Shown: positions 52,444-61,742, counted from the stretch's first letter. The stretch is 64,000 nucleotides of DNA from Streptomyces humicola (GCF_024436035.1 NZ_JANFNG010000002.1:434001-498000), one strand, 5' to 3'. The notes: generated from the sequence alone by a model not told the origin. Translations and numbers: made by a program.

Positions 52444-54549
52444 TCATGCGAAATGCGCGAAATGCGGCAGCAGCGCGTCCGGGCGAATCGGAAGCGTCCG
52501 TACACGGACTCCGGTGGCGTGATGCACGGCATTGGCAATGGCCGCGGCGGTGCCGACGATGCCGATCTCACCGATTCCCTTGGACCCCATGGGATTGAGG
52601 TGGGGGTCCTCCTCGCCGATCCAGTGCGCTTCGATCGCGGGTAGGTCCGCACACGCCGCGACGTGGTAGGAGGCGAAATCACGCTCGGCGTGGTCGCCGA
52701 ATTCCGGGTCCATGGTGCTGGCCTCCATCAGCGCCATCGACAGGCCCATCGTCATTGCGCCGATGAACTGCGAGCGTGCTGTACGGGGATTGAGGATCCG
52801 TCCTGCGGCGAAAACGCCGGTGAGCCGGCGCACCCGGACCTCGCCGGTGTCGGTGTCCACCTGCACCTCGGCGAACTGCGCGCCGAAGGCACACCGTGCG
52901 TACTCCTGCCCGGACTTGATGTCCTCGGTGGTGTCGGCGGACGCCGACAGGCCGCCGGCGGGCACGCTCCCGCCGCTGCGCTCGACCAGCTCGCGCACCT
53001 GCGCGCAGGCGTTGTGCACCGCCCACCCCCAGGACGCGGTGCCGGACGACCCTCCGGCGAGCGGCGCCTCGGGCAGATCGCTGCTGCCGATGCTGATGTG
53101 CACGCGTCCGAGTGGTGCGGCGAGCGCGTCGGCGGCGATCTGGGCGAGGACCGTACGCGCCCCGGTTCCGATGTCGGTGGCGTTCACCCGCACCCGGTAC
53201 TGGCCGTCGGGGTCGGCGTGGGCCGCGGCGCACGACGGAAAGATGATGACCGGGTACATCGAGGAGGCGACTCCGCTGCCGATCAGCAGCCGCCCCTCGC
53301 GACGGATCCCGGGGCGCCGGTCGCGCTCGTGCCAGCCGAAGCGGCGTGCTCCCTCCTGCAGGCACTCGACGAGATGGCGGCTGCTGAACGGCAGGCCGGA
53401 GTCGGGTTCCACCTCCGTGTCGTTGCGGATGCGCAGCTCGACCGGGTCGAGGCCGCAGATGTCCGCGAGTTCGTCGATCGCCGATTCCAGGGCGAACATG
53501 CCCGGGCACTCCCCTGGTGCGCGCATCCACGAAGGCGCGGGGATGTCGAGCCTGGTCACCCGGTGGGAGGTGCGGCTGTTCGGCGCGGTGTACATCATGC
53601 GGCTGGGCAGGGCGGCGGGCTCGACGAAGTGCCCCACCGTCGAGGTGCAGGTGACCACCTCGTGCGCGAGCGCGCGGATGCGGCCGTCGCTGCCGGCGCC
53701 GATCCTGATGCGCTGGATCGTCGGGGCCCGGTGGCCCACGACGGCGGGCATGTGGTTGCGCGGCACGGCGAGTTTGACCGGGCGGTCGACGGCGCGCGCC
53801 GCCATCGCCGCGAGAACGACGTTGGGACGGGGTGTGCCCTTGGAACCGAATCCGCCGCCGACGTGTTCGCTGACCACCCGCACCTGGCCCGCGTCGATGC
53901 CGAACAGCTGGGCGAGCGTGTGCTGGACGGCCGTCGAGCCCTGGTTGGAGTCGTACACCGTCAGTGCGTCGCCGTCCCACACGGCGGTGGCGGCGTGCGG
54001 TTCCATCGGGTGGTTGTGGAGCGGCGGGATGGTATAGACGGCGTCGGTGCGGATCTCCGCCGCCGCGTACGCCCCGCCGAAGTCGCCGTGCTCGCGGGTC
54101 CCCGGCCACAGTCCGTCGATCTCCTCCGGCGCATAGAGCCCGGGATGGTCCTCGGTGAGCACCACGTCGTGGTGGTCGGCCTTGTACTGGACGAGCACGG
54201 CGGCAGCGGCGGCGCGCGCCGCCTCCAACGAGGTGGCGACGGCGAGCGCGACGTACTGGCCGCGGTGGGCGACGTGCGGGGACTGCAGCAGCGCCAGCGT
54301 GCGGTCCTCCACGGGTCGCAGCCGCGGCGCGTTGTCGTGGGTGAGCACGACGAGGACCGCGGGATCCGCCATCGCCGCATCGGTGTGCACCGCCGTGACC
54401 TCGCCGCGCGCGATGCCCGCGGGCACGGGCCAGGCGTACAGCGCGCCTTCGGAGGCGTACTCGGCCGCATACCGCGCGGTGCCGCTGACCTTGGCGCGGC
54501 CTTCCAGGCGGGCCGTGGACGCCCCGAGCGCGGACTCCAGCGTCGTCAT
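52444..54549 (-). CDS. Xanthine dehydrogenase-family molybdopterin subunit
   Basis: A 701-residue large subunit of a molybdenum hydroxylase. Conserved blocks are GGGFGSKGTPR near residue 232, APGECPGMFALESAIDELA near 340, and GSKGIGEIGIVG near 665, which carries the active-site Glu. The substrate pocket residues do not identify it as xanthine dehydrogenase proper; the split three-gene form matches the YagR/PaoC aldehyde oxidoreductase type. The ATG at 54549 lies 10 bp from the FAD subunit gene. Confidence 0.92.
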   Translation of the reverse strand: MTTLESALGASTARLEGRAKVSGTARYAAEYASEGALYAWPVPAGIARGEVTAVHTDAAMADPAVLVVLTHDNAPRLRPVEDRTLALLQSPHVAHRGQYVALAVATSLEAARAAAAAVLVQYKADHHDVVLTEDHPGLYAPEEIDGLWPGTREHGDFGGAYAAAEIRTDAVYTIPPLHNHPMEPHAATAVWDGDALTVYDSNQGSTAVQHTLAQLFGIDAGQVRVVSEHVGGGFGSKGTPRPNVVLAAMAARAVDRPVKLAVPRNHMPAVVGHRAPTIQRIRIGAGSDGRIRALAHEVVTCTSTVGHFVEPAALPSRMMYTAPNSRTSHRVTRLDIPAPSWMRAPGECPGMFALESAIDELADICGLDPVELRIRNDTEVEPDSGLPFSSRHLVECLQEGARRFGWHERDRRPGIRREGRLLIGSGVASSMYPVIIFPSCAAAHADPDGQYRVRVNATDIGTGARTVLAQIAADALAAPLGRVHISIGSSDLPEAPLAGGSSGTASWGWAVHNACAQVRELVERSGGSVPAGGLSASADTTEDIKSGQEYARCAFGAQFAEVQVDTDTGEVRVRRLTGVFAAGRILNPRTARSQFIGAMTMGLSMALMEASTMDPEFGDHAERDFASYHVAACADLPAIEAHWIGEEDPHLNPMGSKGIGEIGIVGTAAAIANAVHHATGVRVRTLPIRPDALLPHFAHFA

Positions 54550-54559
54550 CGTGGTCTCC

Positions 54560-55546
54560 TCAGTCGAGCTCGGCGAGCTGCGCCAGGACGGCCACCGCGA
54601 GCCGCTCCGCCAGCGCCACCTTGTAGCCGTTGTCCCGCAGCGGCCGGCAGGCCGTCAGCTCGGTGCGGACGGCGGCGGCGAAGGAATCCTCGGTCGCCGG
54701 GCGGCCCTGCAGCGCCTCCTCGGCCCCGTTCGCCCGCCACGGCTTCGCGGCGAGACCGCCGAAGGCAAGGCGCACCTCGTGGACGGCGCCGTCCCGCACA
54801 TTGAGCACGGCCGCGACGGAGGCGAGCGCGAAGGCGTAGGAGGCCCTGTCCCGGACCTTGCGGTAGGCCGAGCGGGCCGAGCGCGGCGGGGGCGGCAGCT
54901 CGACGGCGGTGATCAGTTCCCCGTGCCGCAGGACGGTGTCGCGCTCCGGTGCGTCGCCCGGCAGCCGGTGCAGATCGGTGAGCGGGAGGGAGCGGGTCCC
55001 GGCCGGACCGGCGAGATGGACGGTCGCGTCGAGCGCCGCCAGGGCCACGGCCAGGTCGGAGGTGCTGGTCGCGATGCAGTGCTCCGAGGCACCGAGGACG
55101 GCGAGATCGCGGTGCACGCCCTCGCGGGCGGGGCAGCCGGAGCCTGGGCGGCGTTTGTTGCAGGGTTTGGAGACGTCCTGGAAGTACAGGCAGCGGGTGC
55201 GCTGCAGGAGGTTGCCGCCGATGGTCGCCGCATTGCGCAACTGGGCGGAGGCGCCGGAGAGCAGGGCCTGGGAGAGGGCTGGGTAGCGTTCGCGCACCAG
55301 CATGTGGGTGGCGAGGCGGCTGTTGCGCACGGCGGCGCCGATGCGCAGGCCGCCGCCGCCGGTCTCCTCCACCTCCCCGAACGGCAGCCGGCTCACGTCG
55401 ACGAGCAGTTCGGGGGTCTCCACGCCGAGCTTCATCAGGTCGACGAGGTTGGTGCCCCCGCCGAGGTACCGGGCGCCGGAGTCGCCGGCCACCAGGGCGA
55501 TCGCCGCGGCCGGGTCGGTGGGCCGCTCGTACCGGAACGTCTTCAC
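54560..55546 (-). CDS. Xanthine dehydrogenase-family FAD subunit
   Basis: The 328-residue FAD-binding subunit has FAD motif YLGGGTNLVDLM near residue 27 and NAATIGGNLLQRTRCLYFQDVSKPCNKRRPGSGC near 105. The extra Cys residues of the latter are typical of the YagS/PaoB type, with an additional [4Fe-4S] cluster. The GTG start at 55546 overlaps the stop of the iron-sulfur gene (GTGA) and has GGGAGG upstream. It passes electrons from molybdenum via iron-sulfur clusters to the acceptor. Confidence 0.92.
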   Translation of the reverse strand: MKTFRYERPTDPAAAIALVAGDSGARYLGGGTNLVDLMKLGVETPELLVDVSRLPFGEVEETGGGGLRIGAAVRNSRLATHMLVRERYPALSQALLSGASAQLRNAATIGGNLLQRTRCLYFQDVSKPCNKRRPGSGCPAREGVHRDLAVLGASEHCIATSTSDLAVALAALDATVHLAGPAGTRSLPLTDLHRLPGDAPERDTVLRHGELITAVELPPPPRSARSAYRKVRDRASYAFALASVAAVLNVRDGAVHEVRLAFGGLAAKPWRANGAEEALQGRPATEDSFAAAVRTELTACRPLRDNGYKVALAERLAVAVLAQLAELD

Positions 55547-56079
55547 CGGCCCGCCTCCCTGGCCGCCTCCGCCGCTTCGGCCACGGCGCTGACGATGTTG
55601 ACGTAGGCGCCGCAGCGGCACAGGTTCCCGCTCATCCGCTCACGGATCTCCGCCTCGGTGAGCGCCACGGACCCGACGGGACGTTCCTGCGCAGTGGCGG
55701 CGCTCGGCCAGCCCGACGCCGCCTCGGTGATCGCGCCGACGGCGGAGCAGATCTGACCCGGCGTGCAGTAGCCGCACTGGAAGGCGTCATGGTCGATGAA
55801 GGCCTGCTGCACCGGGTGGAGCACGGCATCGGAGGACAGCCCCTCGACGGTGGTGACCTGGGCTCCGTCCAGGGCGACCGCGAGCAGGAGGCAGCTGTTC
55901 ATGCGCAGGCCGTCCACAAGGACGGTGCACGCGCCGCACTGGCCGTGGTCGCAGCCCTTCTTCGTGCCCGTGAGCCCCAGGTGTTCGCGCAACGCATCCA
56001 GCAGCGTCGTCCGGTTGTCGAGATCCAGCGCGCAGCTCTCCGCGTTGATCTCCATGGTGACCGCCGTCGTCGTCCCCAC
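55543..56079 (-). CDS. Xanthine dehydrogenase-family [2Fe-2S] subunit
   Basis: The 178-residue subunit has two clusters: a ferredoxin-type KKGCDHGQCGACTVLVDG plus NSC, and an alpha-helical cluster CGYCTPGQI with CRCGAYVNIV. This is the first gene of the iron-sulfur/FAD/molybdenum operon. The GTG at 56079 is chosen because GGAGG lies nine bases upstream; ATG 56055 is the alternative. No molybdenum cofactor maturation gene (XdhC-like) is adjacent. Confidence 0.92.
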   Translation of the reverse strand: MGTTTAVTMEINAESCALDLDNRTTLLDALREHLGLTGTKKGCDHGQCGACTVLVDGLRMNSCLLLAVALDGAQVTTVEGLSSDAVLHPVQQAFIDHDAFQCGYCTPGQICSAVGAITEAASGWPSAATAQERPVGSVALTEAEIRERMSGNLCRCGAYVNIVSAVAEAAEAAREAGR

Positions 56080-56209
56080 GCCGCGCCCTCCTTCCACGGA
56101 TCGGCACAGCACCGTTGGCTAACCGGAACGCACCGCCGCCAAACTCGAGGGGCGCAAAGCTCAGCCGGTTGGCCGCCGGTACGAAGGACGTACGGCCGCT
56201 GCCGCCGGT

Positions 56210-56740
56210 TCAGTGTTTGCGGCCGCGCGGCACGACGAAGGCCGCAAGACGGGCGGATCCGGGGGCGAGATCCGGCCACGCGGCGGGCGTGGTGAGCACG
56301 GCGACCGCCGAGGTCGGGAACTTCTCCTGAACGCGCTCCAGCGCGTCGCGCTCCCCCTCGGCTGCGAGCTCCAGCGTCAGCTCCTGGACGCCCGGAGCGT
56401 GTCCGAGGAGCAGCAGCGTGCGGGTTGGCGTGGGCACGTCGTGCACCACGTCCAGAAGACCATCGGTGTCCGCGCCGTAGATCCGCCCGTCGTATGCCAC
56501 CGGCGGGTCCGCGGTGTCCAGCTCGTGCGCGACCAGCTCCCAGGTCGCGCGGGTGCGGTGGGCAGGCGAGCAGACGACGCGGTCGGGCTTGAACCCGTTG
56601 TCGCGCAGCCACCGGCCCACAGCGGGCGCGTCGCGCAGTCCGCGGGGGCCGAGCGGACGCTCGCGGTCCGCCACGTCCGGCGGCCACGCGGACTTCGCGT
56701 GCCGCACTACGATCAGATGCCGGTCCTCGCGCGCGTTCAT
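56210..56740 (-). CDS. SixA-type histidine phosphatase
   Basis: The 176-residue phosphatase begins LIVVRHAKSAWPPD, with the catalytic RHG-like RHAK motif at about residues 13-16. CSPAHRTRATWELVAH and LLLLGHAPGVQELTLEL carry the second Arg and His. SixA-family members remove phosphate from phosphohistidine proteins. The ATG at 56740 is used. It is divergent from the GH35 gene, 140 bp apart. The substrate is unknown. Confidence 0.87.
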   Translation of the reverse strand: MNAREDRHLIVVRHAKSAWPPDVADRERPLGPRGLRDAPAVGRWLRDNGFKPDRVVCSPAHRTRATWELVAHELDTADPPVAYDGRIYGADTDGLLDVVHDVPTPTRTLLLLGHAPGVQELTLELAAEGERDALERVQEKFPTSAVAVLTTPAAWPDLAPGSARLAAFVVPRGRKH

Positions 56741-56880
56741 CGCCCTGCTCCCGCCATGGGTGCCGATCGCTCGCAAGATTACGCCTGGGAATCTGCCTGG
56801 GGATCTGCGTTGCCTCCTTCCCGTGCGACCTTGTAACGTGCGCCAGCAAGCGCTTTCTACGACCGCCACCGGAGCCTGCC

Positions 56881-58650
56881 GTGCCCTTCCGAATCGTTCC
56901 GTCCGGCTTCCTCCTGGACGGACAACCGCTGCGCCTGCTCTCCGGCGGGATGCACTACTTCCGCGTCCTGCCGCAGCAGTGGCCGCACCGGCTGCGGATG
57001 CTGCGGGCGATGGGCCTGAACACGGTGGAGACCTACGTCCCGTGGAACTTCCACGAACCGCGCCCGGGTGTCTACGACTTCGACGGCATGGCGGACATAG
57101 AGGGGTTCCTCACCGCCGCGGCGGAGGCCGGGCTGCAGGCGATCGTGCGGCCGAGCCCGTACATCTGCGCCGAGTGGGAGAACGGCGGCCTGCCCTGGTG
57201 GCTGCTGGCCGAGCGCGACCTGCGGCTGCGCACCTCCCAGCCGCAGTACCTCGCACACGTCGCGCGGTGGTACGACGAGCTGATCCCGCGCATCGCGGCG
57301 CACCAGGTCACGCGCGGCGGCAACGTGCTGATGCTGCAGATCGAGAACGAGTACGGATCCTACGGAAGCGACACGGCCTACCTCGAACGGCTCGCCTCGA
57401 TGATGCGCGAACGCGGCATCGAGGTACCCCTGTTCACCTCCGACGGGCCGGAGGACTTCATGCTCACCGGCGGCACGGTGCCCGGCGCCACCGCCACCGT
57501 CAACTTCGGCAGCCGCCCGGAGGAGGCCTTCGCCTCGCTCGCCCGCTTCCGTCCCGACGACCCGCCGATGTGCATGGAGTTCTGGTGCGGCTGGTTCGAC
57601 CACTGGGCTGAGCAGCACACCGTGCGCGACCCGGCCGACGCCGCCGACTCGTTGCGCCGGATCCTCGCCGCAGGGGCCTCGGTCAACATCTACATGGCGC
57701 ACGGCGGCACCAACTTCGGCACCTGGGCGGGCGCCAATCACGGCAAGCCGCTGCAGGGCGGGGTCTATGAGCCGACGGTGACCTCGTACGACTACGACGC
57801 GCCGGTCGACGAACGCGGCGCGCCCGCGCCGAAGTTCTTCGCCTTCCGTGAGGTACTGCAGGACTACACGGGGAACGAGCCGCTCCCTGAACCGCCCGCG
57901 CTGCCGCCGCTGCTGGCACCCGCGCGGTTCGAACTCACCGAATCCGTACGGCTCTTCGACATCCTGGATGACGTGGGCACTCCGGTGAGCCACTCCCCCG
58001 CACCCCTGTCGTTCGAGGAGCTGGGGGTGGCGCACGGCCTCGTCCGCTACACGGCCACCCTGCCCGGGCCGCGGCAGCCGTGGCCGCTCACCGTCGAGGG
58101 TCTCGCCGACCGCGCGCACCTGTTCGTCGACGGAGATCCCGTCACCGTCCTGGAGCGCGACGCGGACATCGACCCGCCGAAGATCGCGTCACCGGATGCC
58201 ACCGGAACGCGCATCGACCTGCTGGTGGAGTCGATGGGGCGGGTCAACTACGGTCCGCGGCTTGGCGACCGCAAGGGCATCACCGGCGTGCTGCACGGCT
58301 GGCAGTACGTGCACGGCTGGACCGCACAGGCCCTGCCGCTCGACGTGCCGCTGCCCGCGCTGCCGTGGCGCGCCGGGCCGCCGGCCGCCGCTGCCGGCCC
58401 GGTCCTCCACCGGGGATTCCTCGACGTGAGCGTTCCCGGCGACGGCTATCTCGCGCTGCCCGGCGCCACCAAGGGTTATGTGTGGGTCAACGGGTTCTGC
58501 CTGGGCCGTTACTGGGAACGCGGCCCGCAGCGCGCCCTCTACCTGCCGTGGCCGCTGCTTATCCCGGGCCGCAACGAGATCGTGGTGCTCGAACTCGACG
58601 GACTGCGCGAGCCGTTCGTGGAGGTCCGTGCCGTCCCGGACCTGGGCTGA
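56881..58650 (+). CDS. GH35 beta-galactosidase
   Basis: The 589-residue enzyme has a TIM-barrel GH35 domain: GGMHYFRVLPQQW, GLNTVETYVPWNFHEP, and catalytic acid Glu157 in LQIENEYGSYG. The nucleophile Glu233 is in PPMCMEFWCGWFDHW, and NIYMAHGGTNFGTWAGAN follows. C-terminal beta-sandwich domains end with GYVWVNGFCLGRYWERGPQ. No signal peptide is seen, so it acts on imported oligosaccharides. The GTG at 56881 follows the natural beginning of the domain. It likely cleaves terminal beta-galactosides. Confidence 0.94.
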   Translation: MPFRIVPSGFLLDGQPLRLLSGGMHYFRVLPQQWPHRLRMLRAMGLNTVETYVPWNFHEPRPGVYDFDGMADIEGFLTAAAEAGLQAIVRPSPYICAEWENGGLPWWLLAERDLRLRTSQPQYLAHVARWYDELIPRIAAHQVTRGGNVLMLQIENEYGSYGSDTAYLERLASMMRERGIEVPLFTSDGPEDFMLTGGTVPGATATVNFGSRPEEAFASLARFRPDDPPMCMEFWCGWFDHWAEQHTVRDPADAADSLRRILAAGASVNIYMAHGGTNFGTWAGANHGKPLQGGVYEPTVTSYDYDAPVDERGAPAPKFFAFREVLQDYTGNEPLPEPPALPPLLAPARFELTESVRLFDILDDVGTPVSHSPAPLSFEELGVAHGLVRYTATLPGPRQPWPLTVEGLADRAHLFVDGDPVTVLERDADIDPPKIASPDATGTRIDLLVESMGRVNYGPRLGDRKGITGVLHGWQYVHGWTAQALPLDVPLPALPWRAGPPAAAAGPVLHRGFLDVSVPGDGYLALPGATKGYVWVNGFCLGRYWERGPQRALYLPWPLLIPGRNEIVVLELDGLREPFVEVRAVPDLG

Positions 58651-58669
58651 GTACCGGCGAGGACGACCG

Positions 58670-59083
58670 TCACCGCTTCTCGAAGAGCGCGACCAGGTCC
58701 TCCTTGCCGAACATGCGGGCGGTGTCGATGGCGGACGGGGTGCCCGCGGTGGGGTCGGCGCCGCCGTCGAGCAGCACCCGGATCACCTCGTCCTCGCCCT
58801 TGAAGACGGCGCCCGCGAGCGGCGTCTGCCCGCGGTCGTTGGCGCGGTTGGGGTCGGCACCACGGGCGAGCAGCGCGGCGGCGGTCCTGGCGTGGCCGTG
58901 GTATGCGGCGAGCATCACGAGGGTGTCGCCCTTGTCGTTGGAGAGATTCACCGGGACCCCGGCGTCGACATAGGCGTCGAGGGTGTCCGTGGCGCCCTGC
59001 CGAGCAAGGTCGAAGACCTTCGCCGCGAGCTGGAGCACCTCGGGGTCGTGCGCCGGCTCGGCCTCGGGGTTGGGCTCGGTCAT
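58670..59083 (-). CDS. Ankyrin repeat protein
   Basis: A 137-residue protein of about three and a half ankyrin repeats: GVPVNLSNDKGDTLVMLAAYHGHARTAAALLARGADPN, RANDRGQTPLAGAVFKGEDEVIRVLLDGGADPT, and GTPSAIDTARMFGKEDLVALF. Repeats form a binding surface, so it probably serves as a protein-binding adaptor. It lies downstream of the DUF3291 gene on the same strand, 56 bp away, and is convergent with the GH35 gene. Confidence 0.9.
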   Translation of the reverse strand: MTEPNPEAEPAHDPEVLQLAAKVFDLARQGATDTLDAYVDAGVPVNLSNDKGDTLVMLAAYHGHARTAAALLARGADPNRANDRGQTPLAGAVFKGEDEVIRVLLDGGADPTAGTPSAIDTARMFGKEDLVALFEKR

Positions 59084-59139
59084 CTGTCGTCGCTCCTGGG
59101 TTGTCCGTCCTCGGTCCTATGAGTTCACCCTATGTACGG

Positions 59140-59676
59140 TCAGCCTGCCGCACACCCCGCGGCGGGCGCACCGGCGGGTGTGCCGTCGGGGGCGGGGAAG
59201 GGCTCGCGCAGCGAGAACGCCTCCGGCGTCGGTCCGTGTGCGCGCAGGTGCAGCAAGCGCTGCTCGGCCTCGGAGACGGCGGGCCGGTGTCCGGCGGCCA
59301 CCCACCACAGGGCGGTGACCGCCTCCTCGATGCGTTCGAACCACTCGCGGCGGCGGCGCAGTACCTCGCGGTGGGGAGTGTCGTACATGAAGGCGCTGAG
59401 GGCGTCCACGTCACGCCAGACGGACATGTTCACGATCAGCCAGCGGTCGCCGAGCACAGGGATCGATGTCGCATTGCCGTCGTCGCCCTGGAGCCGCCAG
59501 ACGAAACCGTCGGCCGCGTCGGCGACGGCGTTGACCGGGTCGAGAGCCGCGACGAAGTCGGCGAGCTGCGGGGAGTCGAGCGGGGACTTCAGGCGGGCGA
59601 TGTTGACCTGAGCCAGTTCGTACGCCGGTCCACGCGCGTGTTCGTGCACGGATCGAGACACGGATCGAGAAGCCAT
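59140..59676 (-). CDS. DUF3291 domain protein
   Basis: The 178-residue protein has the DUF3291 pattern ELAQVNIARLKSPLDSPQLADFVAALDPVNAVAD and DGFVWRLQ, then IVNMSVWRDVDALSAFMYDTPHREVLRRRREWFER. The fold is a dimeric alpha-beta barrel like antibiotic monooxygenases or EthD, but no function is established. The last 25 residues are Ala/Gly/Pro-rich. The ATG at 59676 is used. Confidence 0.87.
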   Translation of the reverse strand: MASRSVSRSVHEHARGPAYELAQVNIARLKSPLDSPQLADFVAALDPVNAVADAADGFVWRLQGDDGNATSIPVLGDRWLIVNMSVWRDVDALSAFMYDTPHREVLRRRREWFERIEEAVTALWWVAAGHRPAVSEAEQRLLHLRAHGPTPEAFSLREPFPAPDGTPAGAPAAGCAAG

Positions 59677-59687
59677 GGCCGAACCTT

Positions 59688-59714
59688 AGGGGGTACCTCC
59701 CGCCGAAGGCAGGG
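59688..59714. repeat. Short dispersed intergenic repeat, copy 2
   Basis: Shares the 18-mer AGGGGGTACCTCCCGCCG with the copy at 15868; the following AAGGCAGGGG is a shortened form of the hairpin arm. It lies 12 bp upstream of the DUF3291 start. Confidence 0.6.
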
Positions 59715-59856
59715 GATTTCGGCGCCTCGAGACCCTCACTCGGACGTGGGACTTCACTGCTCCGGAAGCGGTGCCCTCCGCATGCCGCGGCGACCGGGGG
59801 TAATGATCGCGGCGAGGGCCTCCAGATGCCCGTACTCCGCCCATATCAGTGAAAAA

Positions 59857-59870
59857 GGTGAAGAATCACC
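59857..59870. promoter_or_regulatory. Inverted repeat in the smeA upstream region
   Basis: GGTGA-AGAA-TCACC lies in the AT-rich promoter stretch before smeA (about 59845-59900). It is a candidate operator or leader hairpin. No WhiA-type GACAC core was seen in 59680-59954. Confidence 0.35.
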
Positions 59871-59954
59871 TGTTCGGCGCCTTTAATCGATTATTACTCT
59901 TTGCGACGCTGGAAGAACTCATGGTGACCGTCCTCATCCCACAGGAGAAACCCC

Positions 59955-60149
59955 ATGATCCTGTCCCTATCGGCCGTGGTTCTGCTCGGCGTCATCGCGT
60001 TCCTGTTCTTCCGCAAGGACGGGTTGAAGGTCTCCCACGCCCTCGTGTGCTCCCTCTTCGGCTTCTACCTCGCGGGCACTGCCATCGCACCGAGCATCAA
60101 GGCAGGCGGACAGAGTCTGGCGAGCCTCCTCGGCGGCCTCAAGCTGTAG
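59955..60149 (+). CDS. smeA: Small membrane protein SmeA-like
   Basis: The 64-residue protein has two hydrophobic segments, MILSLSAVVLLGVIAFLFF and VCSLFGFYLAGTAIA, joined by the basic loop RKDGLKVSHAL. In S. coelicolor SmeA (about this size) is made during sporulation, sits at septa and recruits the FtsK-like SffA, encoded just after it, as here. The ATG at 59955 has CAGGAG upstream and the downstream gene starts 38 bp after the stop. The name rests on size, topology and partner gene, not on an alignment. Confidence 0.8.
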   Translation: MILSLSAVVLLGVIAFLFFRKDGLKVSHALVCSLFGFYLAGTAIAPSIKAGGQSLASLLGGLKL

Positions 60150-60186
60150 TCCCGCTTCCCCACCGCGCACACTCGACGGAGATCAC

Positions 60187-61719
60187 GTGGCCCGGCGCTC
60201 TCTCACCGGCATCCTGAGCGGCCGCCTGTCCATGGCCCGCGGACGCGACCTCGCCCAGGCCGCGGCGGAGGGCGCCGGCGACGTCTTCCACCCGGTGATC
60301 ACCCTCACCCGCGGTCTGCGGTGCCAGGCCGCCTGGCTGCGCGCGTGGTGGGCGCGCACCCCGAGCGACCGGCGCGGTCCCGTCCTGTTCCTCGCCGCCT
60401 CTGCCATGCTCGTCGTCACGCTCCTCCCCTACGGGCCGGCGCTCGTCGTCCTCGCGGTGATGGGCTCCGCCGCATGGGCGGGACGCGACCGGAACCCTGT
60501 GGAGACCGGCCCCGACGACACGGAGACCGCAAAGCTGCAGGCCGTCTACCAGGCGTTGGTGCCGTATCTGTCGGACCCGGCCGATCCGAAGCCGCTCTAC
60601 GCACACGACGGCTCGTGGGAAGACGCCGTCACCCACTACGAGTTCGACGACGGCCGGCTGGTCCTGCTCCAGGTGCGGTATCCCGCGTACTTCATGGACG
60701 GCGACGTAGAAGCGCGGGCGCGGGTCGAGCGGCTGCTGCACGCGAAGGCGGGACGGGGCAGGGAGTACCGTTTCGACTGGAACGAGGAGGAGAACCTCGT
60801 CACCCTGACCGCTCTGCCGGCGCTGACCACCGGCATCACCGCCCAGCGCTTCGTGACCGCGCCCGGCGAGACGATCCTGGGGTTCACCGACGACGACGCG
60901 GTCAGGCTCACCATCCCGGTCGCCGAGGGCGAGGAGACGTGGGACGCGCCGCCCGTGGTGTGGCGGACCGGCCCTCGCTCGACCGAGCCCCATCTGCTCG
61001 CCGTGGGGCGGCCGGGCACCGGTATCACCACCCTCCTCCGCTCGATCGCCCTGCAGGCCCTCCACCAGGGAGATGTGCTCGTCCTCGACGGGGCCGGCAC
61101 CGGCGAGTACGCCTTCCTCACCGGGCGGCCCGGCGTGCTCGCGGTGGAGAGCGGTCTCGCCGGGACGCTCGCGGCCCTGGAGTGGGCGGCGCGCGAGACC
61201 GAGCGCCGGCTGATCGCGGTCAACCGTGCGCGGCAGACCGGCCGGCAGACGCCGCAGGACGCCCGGACGCCGATGTGGATCGTGGTCGACCGCCCGACCG
61301 CGCTGGCGCACCTGGCGGCGGCCGAGGGCCGTCCGGACCCGCAGGAGCTGCTCGAAGTCCCGCTGCGGCACGGCCGGGCGGCGAACGTCACGGTCGCGGT
61401 CGGCGATCAGATCGAGGCGTTGGAATCGCTCGCCCTGGTGGTGCGCGCCCACACCCGGGCACGCGTGGTGCTGGGCCAGGTCTCCCCGGCGCAGGTGCAC
61501 GCCGTGCTCGGGCTGCCTCCGCACACCACTCCCGCCGCGCACATCCCTGCGGGCCGCGGTTACGCACGCCTCGGCGACGGCCCGGTGCACCGGCTGCAGG
61601 TGCCTCATACGCCGGACCCGCACGACGAGGAGACCGGCCAGGCGCATGCGCAGGCGGTGCTGTCGCTGCTGCCGGCGCACCCCACGCCCGAGCCCGGAAC
61701 GAGCACCGCCGGTCCGTGA
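60187..61719 (+). CDS. sffA: SffA-like FtsK/SpoIIIE-family protein
   Basis: The 510-residue protein has two membrane segments near residues 64-98, a middle domain and an FtsK-type RecA-like domain from about 260. The P-loop reads GRPGTGITTLLRSIALQAL (274-292), so the usual Lys of GxxGxGK is Ile280, and Walker B is MWIVVDRPTAL without the usual second acidic residue. In S. coelicolor SffA acts with SmeA in chromosome segregation into spores. The degenerate motifs suggest weak or no ATP hydrolysis unless typical of the family. The GTG start follows GGAG. Confidence 0.82.
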   Translation: MARRSLTGILSGRLSMARGRDLAQAAAEGAGDVFHPVITLTRGLRCQAAWLRAWWARTPSDRRGPVLFLAASAMLVVTLLPYGPALVVLAVMGSAAWAGRDRNPVETGPDDTETAKLQAVYQALVPYLSDPADPKPLYAHDGSWEDAVTHYEFDDGRLVLLQVRYPAYFMDGDVEARARVERLLHAKAGRGREYRFDWNEEENLVTLTALPALTTGITAQRFVTAPGETILGFTDDDAVRLTIPVAEGEETWDAPPVVWRTGPRSTEPHLLAVGRPGTGITTLLRSIALQALHQGDVLVLDGAGTGEYAFLTGRPGVLAVESGLAGTLAALEWAARETERRLIAVNRARQTGRQTPQDARTPMWIVVDRPTALAHLAAAEGRPDPQELLEVPLRHGRAANVTVAVGDQIEALESLALVVRAHTRARVVLGQVSPAQVHAVLGLPPHTTPAAHIPAGRGYARLGDGPVHRLQVPHTPDPHDEETGQAHAQAVLSLLPAHPTPEPGTSTAGP

Positions 61720-61742
61720 CCGCAGGCCCGGCGGAACCGGCC

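Noticed and set aside
52663-54804. 713-codon plus-strand open frame
   Set aside because: Shadow of the molybdopterin subunit gene on the other strand; no recognisable protein features.
59849-60217. 122-codon plus-strand frame covering smeA
   Set aside because: It overlaps smeA in another frame. The N-terminal part is the AT-rich promoter region and the rest is Arg/Pro-rich shadow sequence.
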